In this document: in pieces, positions 1 through 4,915 of the stretch | Layout: each line of letters starts with the position of its first letter | Numbering within the stretch: the first letter of the stretch is position 1 | Origin: Phoenicibacter sp963592435 | GTDB taxonomy: Bacteria > Actinomycetota > Coriobacteriia > Coriobacteriales > Eggerthellaceae | Length of the DNA stretch: 9,316 nucleotides | Assembly (NCBI GenBank): GCA_963592435.1 | Contig: CAVAWT010000047.1 | Span: 1-9,316, forward strand | Reading direction: 5' to 3' | Program-made: the position numbers and the translations under genes | The notes under the pieces: model-generated | What the model was told of the DNA's origin: nothing | Databases searched by the model: none | What the model saw: the letters and a program-made list of their open reading frames with translations, nothing else

Positions 1-55
1 TGTTGATGATTATGTTAATAGTAGGAGCAATTAGTGCAGCGTTTGGTGTGTTTGG
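1..55 (+). repeat. Direct repeat copy 1 (perfect 55 bp, may extend beyond left edge)
   Basis: Bases 1-55 match 6145-6199 without a mismatch. The block encodes the membrane segment of hydrolase A. Identity stops at base 56 and the two genes then differ strongly. Synonymous positions are also identical across about 18 codons, which points to recent duplication or gene conversion rather than selection on protein alone. The repeat reaches the window edge, so its true length is unknown. Confidence 0.95.
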
Positions 56-1046
56 CAATTCAAAAAATAATAGTGGTGGTGGTGCGCTTGAGGGTAATGC
101 ATTAGTTGTTTATCAAGTTTTGTCTGAAAAAGGATATTCAGACTATGCTATTGCTGGAGTTATTGGTAATTATGATAGTGAATCTGGAATAAATCCGCAT
201 AGAGCGCAAGAAGATTATAATAAATATGACGAGAATGGCAATTTTGTGGCTCATATCTCTTTTGATTTACGACAATATACTGATCGAAGAAATGTTCCAG
301 AATATCCTGATTGGTTACTTGATCATAAACTTTTTGGTTATGGATTAGCGCAATGGACTGATCCTGGTAGATCTCATGGTTTGGTTAATATGGCAAAAAG
401 TAAGAACAAGAGTTCTGGGGATTTAGATTTGCAATGTGAATATATGATTTATGAATGTGAAAATAGCTATCAGATAGTTGGTCCAGATTCTGATTTCGCA
501 ACCAAAGAGACAAGCCTATATGAAACGACAAAACTCTGGTATAAGGAATATGAGATGTCTGGCAATATGGGTCAAGAGCCGTCAGAAGCAACCATTAAAC
601 CTAGAGCTGAGAGGGCACAGTATTTTTATGACTTGATGCAGCAATCAAAAAACGATGGCGAGGTAAATGATGGAACATTAGATGAAACACAAAAAAGAAT
701 TATTGAAGCTTGTAAGACAACTCCTTCTCCTGGAGCTGGTTATTGTGCGATGTGGGTTAGCGATGTTTATTCAAACGCAGGATGTGGTCGTCCTTCAGGA
801 AATGCAAATGACATGTATTGGGCATATTGCCATTCTTCTGATAAATCAGAGCTTAAACCTGGCATGATCATCGCAGTTCCATCTCACACTGCTGCAGATT
901 CATGGGGTGTTATCTATGGTCATGTTGGAATTTACATCGGAAATGGACAAGTAATGGATAATATCGGTTCAATTTCAACGTCATCGCTTGATTCATGGAT
1001 TGCAAAATACAGCACGACTTATACTGTTAAATGGGGATGGGCTTAA
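1..1046 (+). CDS. Membrane-anchored cell-wall hydrolase A, C-terminal part (phage-tail-lysozyme-like + CHAP-like), 5'-truncated by window
   Basis: The reading frame enters from the left edge, so the true start is outside the window; the TTG at 3 aligns with an internal Leu (residue 414) of hydrolase B and is not a start. The visible 347 residues begin inside a transmembrane segment (about 1-18), then a Gly/Asn-rich linker (19-29). A phage-tail-lysozyme-like domain (about 30-215) follows, with GNYDSESG around the likely catalytic Glu60 and the FGYGLAQWT motif at 111-119. A C-terminal CHAP or NlpC/P60-like cysteine peptidase domain (about 228-347) has probable catalytic Cys248 (GYCAMWV) and His307 (YGHVGIYIGNG). 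By family knowledge such proteins cut glycan strands and peptide cross-links outside the membrane so that a conjugation channel can cross the wall. The membrane segment is identical at DNA level to that of hydrolase B. The peptidase subtype is less certain than the overall role. Confidence 0.85.
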   Translation, partial: LMIMLIVGAISAAFGVFGNSKNNSGGGALEGNALVVYQVLSEKGYSDYAIAGVIGNYDSESGINPHRAQEDYNKYDENGNFVAHISFDLRQYTDRRNVPEYPDWLLDHKLFGYGLAQWTDPGRSHGLVNMAKSKNKSSGDLDLQCEYMIYECENSYQIVGPDSDFATKETSLYETTKLWYKEYEMSGNMGQEPSEATIKPRAERAQYFYDLMQQSKNDGEVNDGTLDETQKRIIEACKTTPSPGAGYCAMWVSDVYSNAGCGRPSGNANDMYWAYCHSSDKSELKPGMIIAVPSHTAADSWGVIYGHVGIYIGNGQVMDNIGSISTSSLDSWIAKYSTTYTVKWGWA

Positions 1047-1085
1047 TACCTAGAACACGATGATTTTTTTAAATAATAGAGTTAG

Positions 1086-1151
1086 AGTTTAGATGATTGG
1101 ATAAATGAAAATAATACTTATTATACTCCTAAGTGGGGTTTTGCTTGGTAA
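1086..1151 (+). pseudogene. Vestigial C-terminal tail of a second hydrolase-A-like gene
   Basis: Read from 1086 in the same frame as hydrolase A, this stretch encodes SLDDWI, then TYYTPKWGFAW and a TAA stop at 1149-1151. The genuine end of hydrolase A reads SLDSWI, then TTYTVKWGWA and stop (984-1046). The matching order Ser-Leu-Asp-x-Trp-Ile, then Thr-x-Tyr-Thr-x-Lys-Trp-Gly-aromatic-Ala is too long to be chance. Three in-frame stop codons lie between the end of gene A and this remnant, and it has no start or ribosome binding site, so it is not expressed as a protein. It looks like the leftover 3' end of a homologous gene, or of an older C-terminal cassette replaced by recombination. It lies in the 139-base gap 1047-1185, which otherwise holds only the leader of the next gene. 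Confidence 0.7.
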
Positions 1152-1185
1152 TGATTGGTAATAAAAGATTAAAGGAGATTTAAAA

Positions 1186-2076
1186 ATGGCTTTTAAACAG
1201 ACAGGTAATGCAGGGCAGAAAAGCAATAACAAATTAGTTAAGGTTGTTGCAATAATTGTTGTTATTGGATTAGTTGGATTTATTGGGATGAATATGCTTG
1301 GTTCAAGAAATGATGAAGGTAGTAATGGCAGTGATAATCAAGAACAAACACAAGAGAACACTGAAAATAATGAAGCAAAGCTAACATCTGAGCAAGAAAG
1401 TGTGAAGATGGCAAGCAATTCTGATTTAGTAACTTTTCAGGAATTGTTAGATTCGACAAAATGGGTTGATTCTCAAACAGGTTCTATTTGCACTTTTGAT
1501 AGTGAACATAATTTATTTAAAGAAGAATTGTCAAAAAATAATTCTAGTTCTAAAGTCGTGTTTGTTGTGTGCCAGCTTAAAGCCAATACAACACAAGATA
1601 AAACTGTAACTACTGATGGAATTAAAAGCGAGATTTCGTATAATGCGACTTGTATGGATGATACTAATAATTTTTTTAATATGACTTTAGTTGTTAATAA
1701 AGTGAGCGATACGCAAAGTGAGAAAGTTCAGTCTTTGGTTTTGACATGTGAAAAGTTTTCTTTGGGGTCTTATTATACAAAAGCAAGCGTAACTGATTCG
1801 TTTGCAGTTTCTGGATTAAATGAAGAAAAGTTAAAGTGGTTTGGGTTGGAGAAACGACAATTAATAGAAGATTTGAAAAATTATTGTAACGAGCATTTGC
1901 CAACTGTTAATAAGATTGATTTTAGCATTTCTAAAATTACAACATTTATGGATAAAAATTATGTTGTGATGACGGCAACAACAAATTCAACTTCAAAAAA
2001 TGGCAAAACCTTATATGTTTCTTATGATGTAGATTCTAAGCAGTTAACTGTATCAGAAACGCAACCGACCACTTAA
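1186..2076 (+). CDS. Single-pass membrane protein with a large extracellular domain, function unknown
   Basis: This 296-residue protein has a short basic cytoplasmic N-terminus (1-16), one hydrophobic segment (about 17-38, KLVKVVAIIVVIGLVGFIG) and a low-complexity Gln/Asn/Glu linker (about 41-75). A polar domain of roughly 215 residues follows, containing five Cys (102, 129, 156, 188, 234). The positive N-terminus favours an N-in, C-out orientation. ATG 1186 is supported by AAAGGAG at 1171-1177, 8 bases upstream. I do not recognise the extracellular domain; the bitopic layout is shared by several accessory proteins of Gram-positive conjugation machines, but no motif proves that here. It sits between hydrolase A and two tiny membrane proteins, so a role in the transfer apparatus or cell envelope is a context-based inference. 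A lipoprotein is unlikely because there is no lipobox Cys after the hydrophobic segment. Confidence 0.85.
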   Translation: MAFKQTGNAGQKSNNKLVKVVAIIVVIGLVGFIGMNMLGSRNDEGSNGSDNQEQTQENTENNEAKLTSEQESVKMASNSDLVTFQELLDSTKWVDSQTGSICTFDSEHNLFKEELSKNNSSSKVVFVVCQLKANTTQDKTVTTDGIKSEISYNATCMDDTNNFFNMTLVVNKVSDTQSEKVQSLVLTCEKFSLGSYYTKASVTDSFAVSGLNEEKLKWFGLEKRQLIEDLKNYCNEHLPTVNKIDFSISKITTFMDKNYVVMTATTNSTSKNGKTLYVSYDVDSKQLTVSETQPTT

Positions 2077-2090
2077 TAGTTTTAATTGAG

Positions 2091-2102
2091 TTAAAGGAGT
2101 GA
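2091..2102 (+). promoter_or_regulatory. Ribosome binding site deciding the start of the 64-residue protein
   Basis: TTAAAGGAGTGA contains AAAGGAG (2093-2099). The in-frame GTG at 2099-2101 overlaps this Shine-Dalgarno sequence and cannot be the start, so ATG 2111 (11 bases after the GGAG core) is chosen. The same 12-base string occurs in front of topB (2500-2511) and the surface-protein gene (7135-7146). Confidence 0.75.
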
Positions 2103-2110
2103 GTAAGATT

Positions 2111-2305
2111 ATGAAACAAAATGGAAATGGATTTAAAAAAATCAATAAAAAATTAAAGATAAGACAAAATCGAGAAGAAGCAACGAAGAAAGAAAAAATT
2201 AAATTAGTTCTTGTTTTTGTTGGTGCGATGTTGGCTATCACTTTGTTTAATATTTTTATTAAAAACTATGGAGCAGGTGTTGAACATGCGCTCTTGGGAA
2301 ATTAA
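2111..2305 (+). CDS. Small basic single-pass membrane protein (64 aa)
   Basis: The protein has a strongly basic N-terminal half (residues 1-31, many Lys/Arg), one hydrophobic segment (about 32-50, LVLVFVGAMLAITLFNIFI) and a short tail ending HALLGN. The positive-inside rule places the N-terminus in the cytoplasm. ATG 2111 is preferred over GTG 2099 because the latter lies inside the ribosome binding site. Small single-pass proteins are common in type IV secretion gene clusters, but no family assignment is possible from sequence alone. The gene lies 34 bases after the 296-residue membrane protein and overlaps the next gene by 20 bases, so the three are probably one transcript with the last two translationally coupled. 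Function is unknown. Confidence 0.72.
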   Translation: MKQNGNGFKKINKKLKIRQNREEATKKEKIKLVLVFVGAMLAITLFNIFIKNYGAGVEHALLGN

Positions 2306-2450
2306 AAAAAATGATAAAGTAGAGAAAAAACGTTTTTCTTTTAAAGATCTTGCTATTAAAGTGCAAAAGAAATTAATGGATCTTGTGCCTTTTGTTATTG
2401 CTGTTGTAATTTTTGTAACTATGATGGTTTTTATTATGAATATTACATAA
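2286..2450 (+). CDS. Small basic single-pass membrane protein (54 aa), overlapping the previous gene
   Basis: I start this gene at ATG 2286, giving MRSWEIKKND and onward, 54 residues. It has a basic amphipathic N-terminal part (1-33) and one membrane segment near the C-terminus (about 34-51, VPFVIAVVIFVTMMVFIM). The start is supported by GGAG at 2270-2273 and AGGTG at 2275-2279. An upstream ATG at 2268 lacks a ribosome binding site, and still longer versions would run through the coding region of the previous gene. The frame overlaps the 64-residue gene by 20 bases. Both proteins share the plan 'basic cytoplasmic N-terminus plus one membrane helix' without clear sequence similarity, so they may be partners in a membrane complex. 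A tail-anchor-like topology is also possible given only about three residues after the helix. Function is unknown. Confidence 0.68.
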   Translation: MRSWEIKKNDKVEKKRFSFKDLAIKVQKKLMDLVPFVIAVVIFVTMMVFIMNIT

Positions 2451-2465
2451 AATAATGAATAAAAA

Positions 2466-2486
2466 TGCAAGGACTTCCACCTTGTA
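2466..2486 (+). promoter_or_regulatory. 5'-UTR hairpin upstream of topB (CTTCCA-loop element, copy 1)
   Basis: Stem arms TGCAAGG (2466-2472) and CCTTGTA (2480-2486) form seven pairs, one of them G-T, around the loop ACTTCCA. An A-rich run and the ribosome binding site at 2502-2508 follow. The element matches the one at 7109-7127 in loop sequence, position and following A-tract, while the stem bases differ in a pairing-preserving way. No T-run follows, so it is not a + strand intrinsic terminator. A translational or mRNA-stability control element is inferred. A possible upstream -10 is TAAAAT at 2448-2453, without a convincing -35. Confidence 0.6.
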
Positions 2487-2520
2487 AAAAAAATAAAAGT
2501 TAAAGGAGTGAATTTTAGAG

Positions 2521-4665
2521 ATGAAGTTAGTTATCGCAGAGAAACCCATGTTGGCAAGAGATATTGCTAGAGCAATTTGTGGGAAATCAGTATCTGAAAG
2601 TGCAAAATTACCAATATATGGAAATGGATATTGTGTTGTTGCTTGTGCAGGTCATTTATTGGAGCTATTAGATCCACATGAATTAAATGAACAATATACG
2701 AATTGGAGAATTGACGATTTGCCGATTTTTGTAAAAAATTGGCCTAAGCGTCCAAGTAAAGGTAAAGTAAGTCTTGTTAATGAAATAAAGAAATTATTAA
2801 AAGAAGCTGATTGTGTTATTAATGCAGGAGATCCTGATGATGAAGGGCAATTGATTGTTGATGAAGTCTTAGAGTATTGCAAGAATGATAAACCTGTTAT
2901 GAGGGTTTTTGTTAATGATAATATCGAGAAAAATATAAAAATTGCTTTTCAGAATTTAAAAGATAATCGAGAATGCGAGGGATCAGGTCGTGCCGCTTAT
3001 GCAAGACAAATGGCGGATATGTGTTTTGGTGTGAATGAAACGCGATTGGCAACAATTAAATTAGAAAAACTTTTGAGCGTTGGTAGAGTTCAGACTCCTA
3101 CATTAGGGTTAATTGTTAATCGAGATTTGGCAATAGAGAGTCATCAAAAGCAAAAATTCTATGAATTGGATTTCTTGGGAACTTTTAGTGATGGCAGTGG
3201 GTCAATTTATAAGGGTATCGTAAAATTTTTGCCTTCTAAATCAATTCTAGGCGACGAAAAGCATATTTTAGATGCTAATGTGCTTGAAGAAATAAAAAAT
3301 AGCTTAGAGGGTAAATCATTGCCTTTTAATGTAAAAGTGTCTAAAAAATATGAAAATCCGCCACTTCCATATAATTTGACGGTTTTGCAAAGTGATATGA
3401 GTAAGAAGTTTAAATTTTCTGCAAAGAAAACATTAGATATAACACAAGCTTTGAGAGATAAGTATAAAGCAATTACTTATAACAGGAGTGATTCGCAATA
3501 TCTTAAGAATGAACATTATGAACAAGCGAGTAGTGTTTTAGCAACTGCGTTTCAAAACTTAAATATACACATGGATTTAGATTTTTCGTTGAAATCAAGT
3601 GCGTTTAATGATGAAAATGTTACAGCACATCATGGAATTATTCCGCAGGATATAAAGGTTGATGTGCCTTCGATGTCGAAAGATGAATTCTATGTGTATC
3701 ATGCAATTGTTGTTAGATATGCTTTGCAATTTATGAAGCCAGCTGAATATGATGTATCAAGTGGTGTTGTTGATATTGAAAATGGAAAATTGAAATATGA
3801 AGCTAGGAGAATGGTTGATGCAGGATGGAAATCTTACAAAAGTAATTTAGTGGACGAAGATGATAAAGAAAAAGATAATGTTTGTTCTCTAGTTCCTGAG
3901 GGTCAATTTTCTGTGTATTTGCAGGATGGAAATGTAGCGGAGAAGGAAACTACACCTCCGAAGCGATATACAGAAGGAACTTTAATTGCTGATATGTCTT
4001 GCATTGCTAAATATGTAAAAGATAGCAAAATTAAAGAAATTCTAAAGAAAAAAGATGATGGTAAAAAAGGAGAAAACGGCGGCATTGGCACAACCGCAAC
4101 TAGAGCTTCTATTATTGAAAAGTTAAAAGTAAGAGGTTTCATCGAAGAACAAAAAGGTAAGTTAATATCTACAAAGTTAGGTAGAGAATTTTATGATCTT
4201 TTACCAGAAGATATTAAAAGTGCTGACATTACTGCTAAGTGGTGGTTGTTACAACAAGAAGTTGAAAATGGCGCAAGTGACGTTAATAGGATTCAAGAGT
4301 CAGTTGTTAATGTATTTAACTCACATAAAGATACAGCGTATAGCAATGTTTCTCTCGTTGGTTCTGATGTTGTTGGAAAGTGTCCTCGATGTGGAAAGAA
4401 TGTCATCGTAAAAGGAAAGCAATATCAATGTGAATCTAATAAGTGGATTAAAAATGATGATGGCAGTTGGAGTTGTAAAAATGGTTGTCAATTTTCTTTA
4501 AATGGTTACTGTGGAAAGCATTTTAGTGTTAGTCAAGTGAGAACCTTGCTAGAAGGAAAGCAGATTACATTAAAAGGTTGCATTAGCAAAAAAAAGCCAG
4601 ATAAGAAATTTAATTGCAAAATTAAGTTAAAAGAAAATGGAGAGCTAGATGTTTGCTTTAAGTAA
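2521..4665 (+). CDS. topB: DNA topoisomerase III (type IA, TraE/TopB-like, mobile-element type)
   Basis: This 714-residue type IA topoisomerase cuts one DNA strand through a tyrosine, passes another strand and reseals, resolving interlinked DNA in replication or conjugative transfer. The Toprim domain starts at MKLVIAEKP with Glu7 and carries the acidic metal-binding motif DPDDEG at 104-109. The strand-passage domain has active-site Tyr320 in TYNRSDS, where most relatives have Pro-Arg-Thr after the Tyr; Arg322 and Asp324 remain. Other family signatures are AHHGIIP (369-375), GIGTTATRASIIE (from 521) and Trp plus DLPI near the N-terminus. A C-terminal zinc-ribbon-like region begins CPRCG (621-625) with later Cys residues. 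The length is usual for ICE-borne TopB. ATG 2521 lies 12 bases after AAAGGAG (2502-2508). The last 17 bases overlap the XRE gene, indicating co-translation. Confidence 0.95.
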   Translation: MKLVIAEKPMLARDIARAICGKSVSESAKLPIYGNGYCVVACAGHLLELLDPHELNEQYTNWRIDDLPIFVKNWPKRPSKGKVSLVNEIKKLLKEADCVINAGDPDDEGQLIVDEVLEYCKNDKPVMRVFVNDNIEKNIKIAFQNLKDNRECEGSGRAAYARQMADMCFGVNETRLATIKLEKLLSVGRVQTPTLGLIVNRDLAIESHQKQKFYELDFLGTFSDGSGSIYKGIVKFLPSKSILGDEKHILDANVLEEIKNSLEGKSLPFNVKVSKKYENPPLPYNLTVLQSDMSKKFKFSAKKTLDITQALRDKYKAITYNRSDSQYLKNEHYEQASSVLATAFQNLNIHMDLDFSLKSSAFNDENVTAHHGIIPQDIKVDVPSMSKDEFYVYHAIVVRYALQFMKPAEYDVSSGVVDIENGKLKYEARRMVDAGWKSYKSNLVDEDDKEKDNVCSLVPEGQFSVYLQDGNVAEKETTPPKRYTEGTLIADMSCIAKYVKDSKIKEILKKKDDGKKGENGGIGTTATRASIIEKLKVRGFIEEQKGKLISTKLGREFYDLLPEDIKSADITAKWWLLQQEVENGASDVNRIQESVVNVFNSHKDTAYSNVSLVGSDVVGKCPRCGKNVIVKGKQYQCESNKWIKNDDGSWSCKNGCQFSLNGYCGKHFSVSQVRTLLEGKQITLKGCISKKKPDKKFNCKIKLKENGELDVCFK

Positions 4666-4915
4666 GCAACATATAAAAGACGATTTGCCGTTTGATTATA
4701 GGTTCAGATATTTAATGTTTATTTGTGGTTTGTCGATGGGCGAATTGGCTAAAATAGCTAACTTAAATCCAGCATGTGTTGGAAGATTGAGCGCAGGTCA
4801 ACATTTGCCAAGCTATGAAACGTTGCAAAAAATTTGTTTTGTGACAGGTTGTAATGCTGATTTTTTATTGGGAACATCAAATGTTTTAAAGTTTCGAGTT
4901 ATAAAAAATGACTAA
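4649..4915 (+). CDS. Small XRE-family helix-turn-helix regulator (88 aa)
   Basis: The protein is a single helix-turn-helix module: residues about 18-75 match the XRE/Cro fold, with helix 2 SMGELAKIANLN (29-40), recognition helix PACVGRLSAG (41-50) and the typical LPSYETLQKICFVTGCNADFLLG ending (53-75). It should bind DNA, probably as a dimer, though its operator is not identifiable here. ATG 4649 has GGAGAG at 4639-4644 six bases after its GGAG core. The frame overlaps topB by 17 bases and hydrolase B by 8 bases, so the regulator is translated with both. Placement inside the operon rather than at a divergent promoter suggests it tracks transfer-gene expression, perhaps as feedback control. 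No effector domain is present, and the short C-terminal tail (76-88) has no recognised function. Confidence 0.85.
   Translation: MFALSKQHIKDDLPFDYRFRYLMFICGLSMGELAKIANLNPACVGRLSAGQHLPSYETLQKICFVTGCNADFLLGTSNVLKFRVIKND

Noticed and set aside
3..5. TTG at base 3 as the start of hydrolase A
   Set aside because: The frame is open to the window edge and this codon aligns with an internal Leu of hydrolase B inside the membrane segment, so the gene is simply truncated.
1097..1127. Possible promoter TTGGAT / TATACT before the 296-residue protein gene
   Set aside because: The spacer is 19 bases, the -35 is poor, and the sequence is explained by the remnant hydrolase tail.
2099..2101. GTG start for the 64-residue membrane protein
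   Set aside because: It overlaps the AAAGGAG ribosome binding site; ATG 2111 has correct spacing.
2211..2285. N-terminal extension of the 54-residue protein to 2211
   Set aside because: The extension has no ribosome binding site and lies wholly inside the preceding gene in another frame.
2466..2495. Hairpin before topB as an intrinsic terminator
   Set aside because: An A-run follows rather than a T-run on the + strand, a ribosome binding site comes next, and there are no minus-strand genes for it to terminate.
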